64,000 nucleotides of DNA from Streptomyces sp. YS415 (GTDB lineage Bacteria > Actinomycetota > Actinomycetes > Streptomycetales > Streptomycetaceae). Of the stretch, positions 7,731 to 16,816 are shown piece after piece (positions within the stretch are counted from its first letter, which is position 1; each line of letters opens with the position of its first letter). Location: assembly GCF_023544665.1 (NCBI RefSeq), contig NZ_JAMJFL010000004.1, positions 281,139 to 345,138 of the forward strand, written 5' to 3'. Made by a program: the position numbers and the translations under genes. The notes below the pieces were generated by a model. It was not told the DNA's origin, searched no databases, and saw nothing but the letters and a program-made list of their open reading frames with translations.

Positions 7731-8960
7731 ATGGTCACAGTGAAAGGCATCCACCCCATGACGCTCTCCCTCGGCATCGTCGGCGCGGGGCAGTTCGCCG
7801 GCAGCCTCGCCAAGCTGTTCCTGGCCCACCCCGGCGTCAGCGACGTGCACGTCACCGATCTGCTGCCCGAGCGCGCCGAGCAACTGGCGGCCGCCGAAGG
7901 GCTGTCCGGCACCTTCCCCTCCTACGACGCGATGCTGGAGTCGCAAGCGGTCGACGCGGTCGCGCTCTTCACCCAGCGCTGGACCCACGGCCCGCTGGTC
8001 CTCCAGGGCCTGCGGGCCGGGAAGCACGTGTACTGCGCCGTCCCCATGGCGGTCACCACCGAGGAGATCGCCGCGATCATCGAGGCGGTCGAGGCGACCG
8101 GACTGACCTACATGATGGGCGAGACCAGCCACTACCACCCGGCCACCGTGCACGCCCGCAACCGGATCGCCGAGGGCGCCTTCGGGCGGCTCTTCTACGC
8201 CGAGGGCGACTACGTCCACGACATGGACCTGGGGTTCTACGACGCCTACCGGTACAGCGGCGGCGAGAACTGGAAGGCGACCGCCTCCTATCCCCCGCTG
8301 CTGTATCCGACGCACTCCGTGGGCGGGGTGCTGGGGGCCTGGCAGACGCACGCGGTGAGCGTGTCGGCGATCGGGGTGGTGGACGAGCGGGGCGACGGCG
8401 TCTTCGACAAGAGCGTCAGCCAGTTCGGCAACGACATCTCCAACGCCACCGCGCTGTTCGAGGTCGCGGGCGGCGGAGCGTTCCGTACGAACGAGTTCCG
8501 GCGGGTCGGATATCCCTCCCACATCCGGGAGTCACGGTTCCGCTTCTTCGGTACGGAGGCGAGCATGGAGCAGCTCGCCACGGTCGCCCTCTGGCAGGAC
8601 AAGCAGGGCGTGCGGGACATCAGCGAACTGCTGGAGCCCAAGGCCACCCTGTCCCCCGACGACCCCTCGCTCCAGCACATCCCGCCGGAGCTACGGGCCG
8701 CCTTCACCTCCGGTTCGGCACCGGTGCACGACCGCGCCCGGCTGCCGCGGGTGTTCGACCGCCTGCCCAACGGCCACGAGGGCAGCCACCACTTCCTGGT
8801 GGACGACTTCGTGACCGCGGTCACCACCCGCACCCTGCCGTCCGTCAACGCCTGGGTCGCGGCCCGCTACACCCTGCCGGGCATCATCGCCCACGAGTCG
8901 GCACGGCAGGGCGGGGCGAGGCTGCGGATCCCGGACTTCGGGGACGCGCCGCGAGGGTGA
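7731..8960 (+). CDS. Gfo/Idh/MocA-family NAD(P)-dependent oxidoreductase
   Basis: A 409-residue cytoplasmic dehydrogenase. The N-terminus has the Rossmann motif GIVGAGQFAG (15-24). 'AGKHVYCAVPMAVTTEE' corresponds to the family's EKP region but with VPM in place of EKP, so the usual catalytic lysine position is altered. The C-terminal half is the alpha/beta substrate domain. GGAGG lies five bases before the ATG at 7731; an in-frame ATG at 7758 is an alternative. The substrate is probably a sugar, inositol or related polyol, not determinable here. It is a single gene, convergent with the L,D-transpeptidase. Confidence 0.82.
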   Translation: MVTVKGIHPMTLSLGIVGAGQFAGSLAKLFLAHPGVSDVHVTDLLPERAEQLAAAEGLSGTFPSYDAMLESQAVDAVALFTQRWTHGPLVLQGLRAGKHVYCAVPMAVTTEEIAAIIEAVEATGLTYMMGETSHYHPATVHARNRIAEGAFGRLFYAEGDYVHDMDLGFYDAYRYSGGENWKATASYPPLLYPTHSVGGVLGAWQTHAVSVSAIGVVDERGDGVFDKSVSQFGNDISNATALFEVAGGGAFRTNEFRRVGYPSHIRESRFRFFGTEASMEQLATVALWQDKQGVRDISELLEPKATLSPDDPSLQHIPPELRAAFTSGSAPVHDRARLPRVFDRLPNGHEGSHHFLVDDFVTAVTTRTLPSVNAWVAARYTLPGIIAHESARQGGARLRIPDFGDAPRG

Positions 8961-8961
8961 C

Positions 8962-9657
8962 TCAGGTGCCCGGCTTGCGGCCGTACACGAAGACGTCGTC
9001 GCCCTTCTTCAGCAGGGACCAGTACTTCTTGGCGGTGGTCGTGGTCATGTTGACGCAGCCACGGGAGCCGGGCGGGTTCCACATGCTGACGCCGGCCTGG
9101 TGGAAGGCCTGGCCGCCGTCGAAGAACTGGGCGTAGGGCATGGGCACGTCGTAGATGGACGAGACGTGGTCGATGTTGCGCCAGTAGATCTTCTTCAGGC
9201 CGGTGCGGGTCTCGTAGCCGTCACGGCCGGTGCGCACCGGCACCGGACCGTAGACGAGCTTCTCGCCGTCCTGGATCCAGCTGAGTTGGAGGGTCAGGTT
9301 CACGCAGGCGATGCGGCCCTTGTTCACCGGGCACTTGCCGTCCTTGTTGGGCGTGTTGCCGACGGCCTTCTGCTTGTTCATGAGGTCCATCACGCCCCAG
9401 GTGACGGGACCGGCGTAACCGGCGTTCGGCGTGATGCCGTGCTTGGTCTGGAAGGCCTGGATGACCTTGCAGTCGGAGCTGGACTGCTTGCCGTCGACGG
9501 TCAGCCCGAGGAACTTCTCCACCTGCTTCTGGTACGGCCCGGTCTGTGCCGTGCAGCTCGCGGCCTGGGCCGGCGCGGCCCCGAGCGCGAACGTGAGCGG
9601 TGCCGTCAGCGCGGTGATCCCGAGGATGACGGCTCCTCGTCTGCGTATGTCCCCCAT
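8962..9657 (-). CDS. secreted L,D-transpeptidase with peptidoglycan-binding domain
   Basis: A 231-residue exported peptidoglycan cross-linking enzyme. It has a signal peptide (1-33, cut after APAQA), a peptidoglycan-binding-like helical domain (about 35-95, GPYQKQVEKFLGLTVDGK), then the YkuD catalytic domain. The catalytic motif is H186 through S198-R-G-C201-V-N; C201 is the nucleophile and R/G/N match the SRGCVN form of the family. It would make 3-3 (meso-DAP-meso-DAP) cross-links outside the membrane. It is monocistronic, with a weak ribosome site, and convergent with the preceding oxidoreductase. Confidence 0.9.
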   Translation of the reverse strand: MGDIRRRGAVILGITALTAPLTFALGAAPAQAASCTAQTGPYQKQVEKFLGLTVDGKQSSSDCKVIQAFQTKHGITPNAGYAGPVTWGVMDLMNKQKAVGNTPNKDGKCPVNKGRIACVNLTLQLSWIQDGEKLVYGPVPVRTGRDGYETRTGLKKIYWRNIDHVSSIYDVPMPYAQFFDGGQAFHQAGVSMWNPPGSRGCVNMTTTTAKKYWSLLKKGDDVFVYGRKPGT

Positions 9658-9799
9658 GGTCGCCCATTCCCTTCCGCCAGTGCGTCGCGCTGTCCCGCGA
9701 TCTCTGCCTTCTAGACAGGTGCGCGAGGGCAGAGGTTGTAGGGCGGCCCCGGCTGTGACGAAACGGTGAACTTCAGGCGCCGTGTCAGGAGGGGTGGGC

Positions 9800-10597
9800 T
9801 CACTCCCCGTCGTCCACCGGCACGGCCGACCGGAACCCCGTGTTGACGGAGGTGAGGCCGCCGTCGACGACCAGGGTCGTGCCCGTGATCCAGGAGGCGT
9901 CGCGGGAGGCGAGGAAGGCGACCGCGGCGGCGATGTCCTCCGGTTCGCCCACCCGGCCCAGGGGATACACCTGCCGGAACGCCTCCAGCTGGTCCTCGCG
10001 GCCCGCCCAGGCCGTGGTGCGTACCGTGCCGGGGGCGACCAGGTTGACGCGCACCCCCCGGGGTGCCGCGTGCCCGGCGAGGGTGCGGGTGAGGGACCCC
10101 AGGCCCGCCTTGGCGGCGCTGTAGGCGTGGTTGCCGAAGCTCTGGATGCCGTTGACCGACCCGATGGTGACGATCGCGCCGCGCCCGGAGGCCACCAGGT
10201 GGGGCAGGGCGGCCCGGCAGCAGCGGTAGGCGCCGGTCAGGGTGAGGTCGAGGTCACGGGCCCAGACGTCGTCCGGTTCGTCCTCGAAGAGGGGCGCGTC
10301 GGGGGTGCAGCCGTAGGCGTTGTTCACCAGCACGTCCAGCGAGCCGAAGGCCGTCACGGCGTGCGCCACGGCCGCCTCCACGGACGCCCGGTCCCCTACG
10401 TCGCAGAGGTACGCCTCCGCCGAGAGGCCCTGCCCCCGCAGCGAGGCCGCCGTGCGCTCTGCCTCCTGCTCGTCCACGTCCGTCACCAGCACCCGCGCGC
10501 CCTCCGCGGCGAACCGGCGGGCGGTGGCCGCGCCGATGCCGCGGGCGGCGCCGGTGACCAGAACCCCATACCCCTGGAAGCGTGTTGTGTCGGTCAT
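9800..10597 (-). CDS. short-chain dehydrogenase/reductase
   Basis: A classical 265-residue SDR. TGAARGIG (15-22) is the nucleotide-binding glycine motif, 'VNNAYG' the NNAG-type motif, and 'YSAAKAG' the catalytic Tyr-x3-Lys, with the Ser in 'VTIGSVNG'. 'VVDGGLTS' is the usual C-terminal strand. D39-type acid after strand 2 ('VLVTDVDEQE') favours NAD(H). The substrate is unknown. It diverges from the following single-helix membrane protein with about 50 bp between starts. Confidence 0.88.
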   Translation of the reverse strand: MTDTTRFQGYGVLVTGAARGIGAATARRFAAEGARVLVTDVDEQEAERTAASLRGQGLSAEAYLCDVGDRASVEAAVAHAVTAFGSLDVLVNNAYGCTPDAPLFEDEPDDVWARDLDLTLTGAYRCCRAALPHLVASGRGAIVTIGSVNGIQSFGNHAYSAAKAGLGSLTRTLAGHAAPRGVRVNLVAPGTVRTTAWAGREDQLEAFRQVYPLGRVGEPEDIAAAVAFLASRDASWITGTTLVVDGGLTSVNTGFRSAVPVDDGE

Positions 10598-10646
10598 GGC
10601 AGCACCGTAGTGCCGTTGAGATCAACTCGGCAGATACCGTGCACCC

Positions 10647-11195
10647 ATGTCTGCCTTTCTCCAGCAACTGCCCGCTCTGATAGGCGTGGTGATCGGGGCC
10701 CTCGGCTCGTATCTGGCCCTCGTCCGCAGCGACCAGGCCCGGTTCCGCAGGGAGGAGGCGGCGCGGTGGGAGGAGCGGCGGCTCGCGGTGTACTCCGACT
10801 ACGCGCGGTCGGTGAAGAGGACCGTCACGGTGACCTACCGGGTCGCCGCCGCACTGGACTGCGGCACGCACCCCGACCCCCTCCCCCTGGACGAGGCCAA
10901 GCCCCTGCTGGCCGAGGCGAACAACGGACGGGACCCGTCGGGGGAGGCACTGCTCATGCTGGGCAGTGTCGAGGTGGTGGACAAGGGACGCGCCTGGGTC
11001 GTGACGGTGATGGAGATGGAGCGGTTCGTGCGCGACGGCCAACGGGATCCCGACGCGTGGCAGGCGCTGCTGGCTCGGCAGCGTGCCGGTCGTGAGGGCT
11101 TCTACACGGCGGTGCGGCAGGACCTGGGCCTGCCGCCGGGCCATTCGGCTCGCTGGCGGCTGCCGGTGACGGAGCCGGCGCCCCCTCAGCGGTAG
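10647..11195 (+). CDS. single-helix membrane protein of unknown function
   Basis: A 182-residue protein not recognised as a named family. It has one N-terminal hydrophobic helix (about 6-26, LPALIGVVIGALGSYLALV) followed by a charged cytoplasmic segment (RREEAARWEERRLAVYSDYA) that looks coiled-coil, then helices to the end. Similar small proteins are common in Streptomyces. The stop overlaps the end of the convergent SDR gene by 10 bp. Codon use is native. No Shine-Dalgarno sequence is obvious. Confidence 0.75.
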   Translation: MSAFLQQLPALIGVVIGALGSYLALVRSDQARFRREEAARWEERRLAVYSDYARSVKRTVTVTYRVAAALDCGTHPDPLPLDEAKPLLAEANNGRDPSGEALLMLGSVEVVDKGRAWVVTVMEMERFVRDGQRDPDAWQALLARQRAGREGFYTAVRQDLGLPPGHSARWRLPVTEPAPPQR

Positions 11196-12100
11196 CCGGT
11201 GGTGTCGGCCGGTTTGCCCGGGTCCTGGACCTCGACCAGGTAGCGCCAGGCGTCGGGGCGGCTGCCGTCCAGGTCGGTGAAGCCGTACTCCTGGGCCAGG
11301 CCGCCGCTGGAGAGGGACGCGCCGTTGAAGCGGGCCACGCCGGGGTCGGCGGCGAGGGCGGCGACGGCGCGGCCGACGTAGCGCGGGGTCTCCGAGATGG
11401 CGAAGTGCGGGACGCGCTCGAGGGCGTCGCGCCAGTTCTCCTCGCGCACCCCGTAGGTGTCGAGCATCATCTCCGAGCGCAGCCAGCCCGGTGTGAGCGC
11501 CAGGGCCGTGGCGCCGCGCGGGCCGAGTTCATGGCCGAGGGAGAAGGCCATGCGCAGGACGGAGGACTTGGCGAGGTCGTAGAAGAAGGAGGCGCGGTAG
11601 CGGTCGCGGTTGTAGTCGGCCGTGCCGTCGGTCATCTCGACGACCAGGCCGCCGGGGTGGCGCAGCAGCAGGGGCAGGGCGTGGTGGCTGGTGATGGCGT
11701 GGGTCTCGACCGCGAGCCGCAGCAGGCGCAGGCCCTTGTCGAGGTCGTGCTCCCACACCGGGGTGTCCCAGCCGAAGAGGTGCTCCCCGCCCCAGACGTC
11801 GTTGACGAGCACGTCCAGCCGGCCCTGCTCGTCGGCGATGCGGTCGACGAGCGCGCGGACCTGGTCGGGTTCGAGATGGTCGGTGGGCACGGCGACACCG
11901 TGGCCGCCCGCCTCGGTGACCAGGTCGGCGGTGTCCTCGATGGTCTCCGGGCGGTCGTACTCGGAGCGGCGCTCGCGGGTGGTGCGCCCGGTGACGTAGA
12001 CGGCCGCCCCGGCGGCGCCGAGTTCGACGGCGATCCCCCGCCCGGCCCCGCGGGTCGCTCCGGCGACGAGGGCGACCTTGCCCTTGAGTGGCTGTGACAT
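11186..12100 (-). CDS. SDR-family oxidoreductase (atypical)
   Basis: A 304-residue SDR. GATRGAGRG replaces the usual TGxxxGxG, 'VNDVWGGEHL' replaces NNAG, and 'SFFYDLAKSS' supplies the Tyr-x3-Lys pair. It belongs to a longer SDR branch with a C-terminal extension (FTDLDGSRPDAWRYL). 'VTGRTTRERRSE' after the second strand, rich in Arg, favours NADP(H). GGAAGG lies seven bases before the ATG. It is separate from the SDR gene upstream and has little in common beyond the fold. Substrate unknown. Confidence 0.85.
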   Translation of the reverse strand: MSQPLKGKVALVAGATRGAGRGIAVELGAAGAAVYVTGRTTRERRSEYDRPETIEDTADLVTEAGGHGVAVPTDHLEPDQVRALVDRIADEQGRLDVLVNDVWGGEHLFGWDTPVWEHDLDKGLRLLRLAVETHAITSHHALPLLLRHPGGLVVEMTDGTADYNRDRYRASFFYDLAKSSVLRMAFSLGHELGPRGATALALTPGWLRSEMMLDTYGVREENWRDALERVPHFAISETPRYVGRAVAALAADPGVARFNGASLSSGGLAQEYGFTDLDGSRPDAWRYLVEVQDPGKPADTTGYR

Positions 12101-12194
12101 GTCCGGCCTTCCGTGTGACGGCTTTGTAGCTGCCACCCTCCCCGGCAAGCCGGACATCTTCTGTCACCTTTTACGGCGGGTCACTCCTGTGCCG

Positions 12195-12827
12195 TCAGTG
12201 GCCCCGGGCGATCCACTCCTCCAGGTGCGGGGTCTCGGCGCCGATCGTCGTGGCGTCGCCGTGGCCGGTGAGGACCTTCGTCTCGGGTGGGAGCGTGAGG
12301 AGGCGGTCGCGGATCGAGTCGATGATCGTCGGGAAGTGGGAGAAGGAACGGCCGGTGGCGCCGGGGCCGCCCTGGAAGAGGGTGTCGCCGGTGAAGACGG
12401 TGCCGAGTCCGGGGTCGTAGAGGCAGACCGCGCCGGGCGCGTGCCCGGGGGTGTGCAGGACGCGGAGGTCGGCGCCGGCCGCCTCGATGACCTGGCCGTC
12501 CAGGAGGTGGGCGTCCGGGTCGCGGTCGGGGTGGGTCTGCTTCCACAGCGGCAGGTCGTCGGGGTGCAGCCAGATGGTGGCGCCGGTGCGCTCGGCGAGG
12601 GCAGGCGCGGCGTCGATGTGGTCGTTGTGGGCGTGCGTGCACACGATGGCGGTCAGCCGGCGGTCGCCGACGGCCTCGGCGATGGCGTCGGCGTCATGGG
12701 CGGCGTCGATGACGACGACCTCGTGATCGTCGCCGACGATCCAGACGTTGTTGTCGACGTCCCAGGTGCCGCCGTCGAGGCTGAACTGCCCGGAGGTGAC
12801 GAGGCGTTCGATGCGGGCGGCCATCAC
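12195..12827 (-). CDS. metallo-beta-lactamase-fold hydrolase, mscR partner
   Basis: A 210-residue MBL hydrolase with the metal motif THAHNDHID (64-72), H-x-H-x-D-H. Further ligands lie in 'LHTPGHAPG' (H), 'FTGDTLF' (D) and 'LTGHGDAT' (H). It overlaps the stop/start of the mycothiol-dependent formaldehyde dehydrogenase by ATGA. In mycobacteria and Streptomyces the same gene pair occurs; the hydrolase is thought to cleave the S-formyl-mycothiol produced by MscR, analogous to S-formylglutathione or glyoxalase II chemistry. The fold is certain, the substrate inferred from linkage. Confidence 0.88.
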   Translation of the reverse strand: MMAARIERLVTSGQFSLDGGTWDVDNNVWIVGDDHEVVVIDAAHDADAIAEAVGDRRLTAIVCTHAHNDHIDAAPALAERTGATIWLHPDDLPLWKQTHPDRDPDAHLLDGQVIEAAGADLRVLHTPGHAPGAVCLYDPGLGTVFTGDTLFQGGPGATGRSFSHFPTIIDSIRDRLLTLPPETKVLTGHGDATTIGAETPHLEEWIARGH

Positions 12828-13909
12828 AGCACCACCACCGAGCGCAGGACGTCACCTTCGCGCATCCGCTCGAACGCCTTCTCGACATCGGTGAGTTCGA
12901 TGGTCTCCGTCACGAACGCCTCCAGGTCGAGGCGGCCCTGCAGGTGCAGGTCGATCAGCATCGGGAAGTCCCGGGAGGGCAGACAGTCGCCGTACCAGGA
13001 CGACTTCAGGGCGCCGCCGCGGCCGAAGACGTCCAGGAGCGGCAGTTCGAGCTTCATCTCGGGGGTGGGCACGCCGACCAGGACGACCGTGCCGGCCAGG
13101 TCCCGGGCGTAGAAGGCCTGCCGGTAGGTCTCGGGCCGGCCCACGGCCTCGATGACGACGTCGGCGCCGAAGCCGCCGGTGAGTTCACGGATCGCCTCGA
13201 CCGGGTCGGCCGTACGGGAGTTGACGGTGTGGGTGGCGCCCATGGTGCGGGCCTTGTCGAGCTTGCGGTCGTCGATGTCCACGGCGATGATCCGCGCGGC
13301 GCCGGCCAGCCGCGCCCCGGCGATGGCCGCGTCCCCGACGCCCCCGCAGCCGATGACCGCGACCGTGTCGCCCCGGCCCACGTTCCCGGTGTTGATCGCG
13401 GCCCCGATGCCGGCCATCACCCCGCAGCCCAGCAAGCCCGCGACCTGCGGGGACACCGCCGGGTCCACCTTGGTGCACTGCCCTGCCGCGACCAGTGTCT
13501 TCTCCGCGAAGGCGCCGATGCCCAGGGCCGGGGAGAGTTCGGTGCCGTCGGTCAGCGTCATGCGCTGCCCGGCGTTGTGGGTGTCGAAGCAGTACCAGGG
13601 CCGCCCGCGCAGACAGGCCCGGCACCGCCCGCACACCGCACGCCAGTTGAGGACGACGAAGTCACCGGGGGCGACCTCGGTGACGCCGTCGCCGACCGAC
13701 TCGACCACACCCGCGGCCTCGTGGCCGAGCAGGAAGGGGAACTCGTCGGAGATGCCGCCCTGTTTGTAGTGCAGATCGGTGTGGCAGACCCCGCAGGCCT
13801 GGATCCGTACGACGGCCTCGCCGGGACCGGGGTCGGGCACGACGATCGTCTCCACCCGTACCGGTTGGTCCTTGCCCGGTGCGATCACGCCGCGTACCTG
13901 CTGAGCCAT
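12824..13909 (-). CDS. mscR: S-(hydroxymethyl)mycothiol dehydrogenase / S-nitrosomycothiol reductase
   Basis: A 361-residue zinc alcohol dehydrogenase of the class-III-like mycothiol branch. Catalytic zinc ligands C39 and H63 (GHEAAG), structural zinc cysteines C93, C96, C99 and C107 ([15 protein letters not shown]) and the NAD motif [10 protein letters not shown] are all present. The enzyme oxidises the mycothiol adduct of formaldehyde and reduces S-nitrosomycothiol, protecting the cytoplasm. It is co-translated with the MBL hydrolase downstream. An inverted repeat TTTTCCGA/TCGGAAAA lies 36-67 bp before the ATG and may be an operator. Length and motif spacing fit MscR well. Confidence 0.93.
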   Translation of the reverse strand: MAQQVRGVIAPGKDQPVRVETIVVPDPGPGEAVVRIQACGVCHTDLHYKQGGISDEFPFLLGHEAAGVVESVGDGVTEVAPGDFVVLNWRAVCGRCRACLRGRPWYCFDTHNAGQRMTLTDGTELSPALGIGAFAEKTLVAAGQCTKVDPAVSPQVAGLLGCGVMAGIGAAINTGNVGRGDTVAVIGCGGVGDAAIAGARLAGAARIIAVDIDDRKLDKARTMGATHTVNSRTADPVEAIRELTGGFGADVVIEAVGRPETYRQAFYARDLAGTVVLVGVPTPEMKLELPLLDVFGRGGALKSSWYGDCLPSRDFPMLIDLHLQGRLDLEAFVTETIELTDVEKAFERMREGDVLRSVVVL

Positions 13910-13944
13910 GGTGCCGACCCCTCTTCCCTCCAGCGGTGTCCGTC

Positions 13945-13976
13945 TTTTCCGACCCTACGCGTGACCGATCGGAAAA
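13945..13976. promoter_or_regulatory. inverted repeat upstream of mscR
   Basis: TTTTCCGA (13945-13952) and TCGGAAAA (13969-13976) are perfect 8-bp arms separated by 16 bp. The site lies in the promoter region of the mscR operon and stands out because A/T tracts are rare in this DNA. It could bind a dimeric regulator or form the promoter's upstream element. No binding protein is identified. Confidence 0.4.
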
Positions 13977-13999
13977 CGGCACGCGACCCGGAAAGCGGC

Positions 14000-14836
14000 T
14001 CAGCCGCGCAGGACCTGCTCCAGCGACGTGGCGGGACGGCCGGTCAGGTCCTCGATCGCGGTGGTCACCCCCGCCAGGGAGCCGTCGGCGATGGCCGTGT
14101 AGGTGGAGACCCAGGCGTCGAGCTGCCAGTCGGGCGCGCCGTGGCCCTTGCGGGAGGCGTAGGCCTCCTCGACCGTCTCCGGCACGTAGCTGACGGTACG
14201 GCCGGTGACGGCGGTGAGGGTGGCCGCGACGTCACCGAGGCCGAGCGCCTCGGGCCCGGTGAGTTCGTAGGTACGGCCCACGTGCCCGGCCGGGTCGCGC
14301 AGGACCGCGACGGCGGCGTCGGCGATGTCGTCCTGGGCGACCACGGCGGCGCGCCCGGTCCCGGCCGGGCCGCGGATGACGCCGTCCTCCCCGACCAGGG
14401 CGGGCATGAAGTCGGCGTACAGGTTGTCCCGCAGGAAGGTGAACGGCACCCCACTGGCGCGCAGGTGCTGCTCGGTGTGCCAGTGGTCGCGGGCCAGGGT
14501 GAAGGTGGCGTCGGGGGCGGCGCCGTAGAAGGAGATGTACACCAGGTGCGCGACGTCGGCGGCCGCGGCGGCGTCGATGAAGGTGCGGTGCTGTGCGACG
14601 CGGTCGGGGGTCTCCGAGGCGGAGACCATCAGGACGTGGTCGGTGGGGCGCAGGGCGCGGGCGACGGCGTCGTGGTCGTCGTAGGCGCCGGGTACCGCGG
14701 TGGCGCGGGGCAGTTCGGGGGCGCGGGCGGGGGTGCGGACGAGGAGGGTCTGGGGGATTCCGGCCGCGGCCAGACGGCGGGCGATCCGTCCGCCCAGGCG
14801 GCCGGAGGCGCCGGTGACGGCGTAGGTGGGGGCCAT
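14000..14836 (-). CDS. NmrA-like NAD(P)-binding protein (quinone reductase type)
   Basis: A 278-residue atypical SDR. The glycine motif GASGRLGGRIA (9-19) followed by 'LVRTPARAPEL' is typical of NmrA/QOR2-like proteins that bind NADP(H). 'VYISFYGAAPDATFTLARDHWHTEQHLRASG' lines up with the family's substrate-side segment. Such proteins act as NAD(P)H:quinone reductases or redox sensors. AAGGAG lies eight bases before the ATG. It is a single gene between mscR and the DNA glycosylase. Family sure, reaction not. Confidence 0.83.
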   Translation of the reverse strand: MAPTYAVTGASGRLGGRIARRLAAAGIPQTLLVRTPARAPELPRATAVPGAYDDHDAVARALRPTDHVLMVSASETPDRVAQHRTFIDAAAAADVAHLVYISFYGAAPDATFTLARDHWHTEQHLRASGVPFTFLRDNLYADFMPALVGEDGVIRGPAGTGRAAVVAQDDIADAAVAVLRDPAGHVGRTYELTGPEALGLGDVAATLTAVTGRTVSYVPETVEEAYASRKGHGAPDWQLDAWVSTYTAIADGSLAGVTTAIEDLTGRPATSLEQVLRG

Positions 14837-14938
14837 GGTGGTTCTCCTTGCGGCGGGCGAGGGGACCGACGATCCGTATCAGACAGGTGTGCGCACGCCC
14901 GGAGGCGACACGCCGAGGCCCGCGCGCCGGAGGGCTCG

Positions 14939-15853
14939 TTAGGCGAACGGACCCGCACGGGGTGCGCGAGGGCCCCTGCGCGGGGCCGTGCCGGGACTGA
15001 GTTCGAGCAGGCGGACGACGCGGTAGCGGTGCGGGCGGAAGGGGGCGTAGAAGGGCTCGACCTCGTCGTCCGCCAAGGGGCGGCCGAGGAGCGCCAGGCC
15101 GGTCATGGTGGCGAGGTGGTAGTCGCCCAGCGGCAGCGCGTCCGCGTCGCCCAGGGCCCGGTGGCCGACCTGGGCGGCGGTCCAGACGCCCACGCCGGGC
15201 AGTTTCGCCATCACTGCGTAGGCGTCTGCCGGGTCGCCGGCCGCCCGCTCCAGGCGGGCCGCGTGCCGGGCGGCCTCGACGAGGGTGGCGGACCGGTGCA
15301 GGTCCACCCCCGCCCGGCGCCATTCCCAGCTGGGCACGGTCCGCCACGTCTCGGGTGGCGGCGGCAGGCGCATGCCCTCGGGGGCGGGGCCGGGCGGCGG
15401 ATCGCCGTACCGCCGGACCAGGCGGGCGAAGGACGCGAAGGCGTCCAGGCCGACGACGCGTTGTTCGAGCACGGCGGGCACCAGGGCCTCGAAGAGGCGT
15501 CCGGTGCACGGGACCCGCAGACCGGGCAGCCGGCGCACGGCGTCGCGCAGGACGGGGTGGTCGGTCCGGAACAGCTCGGGCCGGTCGTCCGCGCCCAGCT
15601 CACGGCGCACCGAGTCGGCGAGTTCGGCCGCTCCGGGCCCCCAGGCGTCGATGCGGAGGTCGTCCGGGCGGTGCTGGCGGATGCGGTAGGTGACCGGTCC
15701 GGAGGCGGTCAGCGCGGTGCGCCACAGCGTGCCGTCGGACTCCAGCCGGTGCGTGGGATCGCGCGGGCCCCGGCGCAGGCTGCTCAGGGTCAGGCGGGCG
15801 TCGACGGGGAAGCCGGGCTGCCAGCGCACCGACCGGTCCGGCGGCTGCGGCAC
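14939..15853 (-). CDS. AlkA-type DNA-3-methyladenine glycosylase
   Basis: A 304-residue base-excision repair enzyme. The helix-hairpin-helix LPGVGVWTA (218-226) is followed by the catalytic aspartate in 'PLGDYHL' (D244), the HhH-GPD arrangement of AlkA/MPG glycosylases. The N-terminal 120 residues form the AlkA-like beta domain. No iron-sulfur cysteines follow, which argues against EndoIII/MutY. It should remove alkylated purines. GTG start with AGGAG nine bases upstream. The last residues are Arg/Pro-rich. Single gene, no ada neighbour. Confidence 0.85.
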   Translation of the reverse strand: MPQPPDRSVRWQPGFPVDARLTLSSLRRGPRDPTHRLESDGTLWRTALTASGPVTYRIRQHRPDDLRIDAWGPGAAELADSVRRELGADDRPELFRTDHPVLRDAVRRLPGLRVPCTGRLFEALVPAVLEQRVVGLDAFASFARLVRRYGDPPPGPAPEGMRLPPPPETWRTVPSWEWRRAGVDLHRSATLVEAARHAARLERAAGDPADAYAVMAKLPGVGVWTAAQVGHRALGDADALPLGDYHLATMTGLALLGRPLADDEVEPFYAPFRPHRYRVVRLLELSPGTAPRRGPRAPRAGPFA

Positions 15854-15927
15854 CGCTCACGCTCCTGTGGGGGACATGCCGAGGGCCGCCCGGCGGTGCG
15901 GGCGGCCCTCGTGGATACGGCGGGTCA

Positions 15928-16218
15928 TTACCGGATGCCGGGGAGCAGTCCCGTGACCGGGGAGACCATGCCGGTGACCTGCTGCAACTGGTTCAGATCC
16001 CGGAGCCGGTTGAGCTGGTTCAGCTGCACGGAGGGCCGCGGGATCGCCGTTTTGTGCTCCTTGGGGATGTCGCTCACGGTGAGCGAGTCGAGCGTCCTCA
16101 GCGGGCTGAGCCCGGCACCCGGGGCCTTCCCCTCGGCCGCGCTCGCCAGCGGGGCGGCGAGGCCGGTGGCAGCGGCGGCCAGGCCGACGGCGGCGACGAT
16201 ACGTCGTGTTGAGATCAT
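15928..16218 (-). CDS. small secreted protein with V-T-G-rich C-terminus
   Basis: A 96-residue exported protein with a Sec signal peptide (RRIVAAVGLAAAATGLAAPLASA, about 5-27). The mature part has a Leu/Asn/Gln-rich run (LNQLNRLRDLNQLQQ) and ends VTGMVSPVTGLLPGI. It has no cysteine, so it is not a chaplin or rodlin in the strict sense, although size and export resemble small Streptomyces surface proteins. The C-terminal VTG motif recalls the exported peptide at 49.8 kb. Function unknown. Confidence 0.7.
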   Translation of the reverse strand: MISTRRIVAAVGLAAAATGLAAPLASAAEGKAPGAGLSPLRTLDSLTVSDIPKEHKTAIPRPSVQLNQLNRLRDLNQLQQVTGMVSPVTGLLPGIR

Positions 16219-16388
16219 GTCGGGAGCAACGCCGCGGGGCCCCCGCCGGACACGGCCGCGGGGCGCGGCTCACCCGTCAGGCGGACCGCCGCGGCTGGGC
16301 TTGCCGAGGCCGCCGGGGCGGAGGAGCCTCGAAGGAGAGGGCCGTCGCGGCACGCTCCCCGAGGCCGCGGGCCGTCGAGGAGGTCACC

Positions 16389-16754
16389 ATGGGCAGCGCG
16401 GCAGGCACCGGCTTCGACACCGAAGCACTGCGCCGGGGCATCGAGGGAGACACGGCGACGACGCTCATGTCGCTGTACGCGGACGACGCGGAACTGCGCG
16501 TCGTGGACCGCAACACCCAGCCCAGCAGTCCCCGGGTGCTGCATGGCCGGGACGAGATCGGCGAGTTGCTGGAGGACGTCTACCGCCGCGACATGACGCA
16601 CAAGCTGGAGCGGTGCGTCGTCGAGGGAGACACCGTCGCCTTCACCGAGTCGTGTCGGTACTCCGACGGGGTACGCGTGCTCGCCGAGTCGATGGCGTCC
16701 CTGCGGGACGGCAAGATCGTCGAACAGACGATGATCCAGGCCTGGGACGAGTAG
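16389..16754 (+). CDS. SnoaL/NTF2-like protein
   Basis: A 121-residue protein with the NTF2-like cone-fold pattern: an N-terminal helix (FDTEALRRGIEGDTATTLMSLYADDAELRVVD), then 'VLHGRDEIGELLEDVYRRDMTHKLERCVVEGDTVAFTESCRYSDG' and a final strand pair. 'LYADDAELRVVD' and 'LHGRDEI' are typical of SnoaL-like domains. Members range from polyketide cyclases to stress proteins without enzymatic activity; no polyketide genes are adjacent. GAGGAGG seven bases before the ATG fixes the start. Confidence 0.8.
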   Translation: MGSAAGTGFDTEALRRGIEGDTATTLMSLYADDAELRVVDRNTQPSSPRVLHGRDEIGELLEDVYRRDMTHKLERCVVEGDTVAFTESCRYSDGVRVLAESMASLRDGKIVEQTMIQAWDE

Positions 16755-16816
16755 CGGGGTTGGCGACCCCGCGGCGTGCGCACGCGGTGACGGTTCCCGG
16801 GGCCATACTGGCGGGC

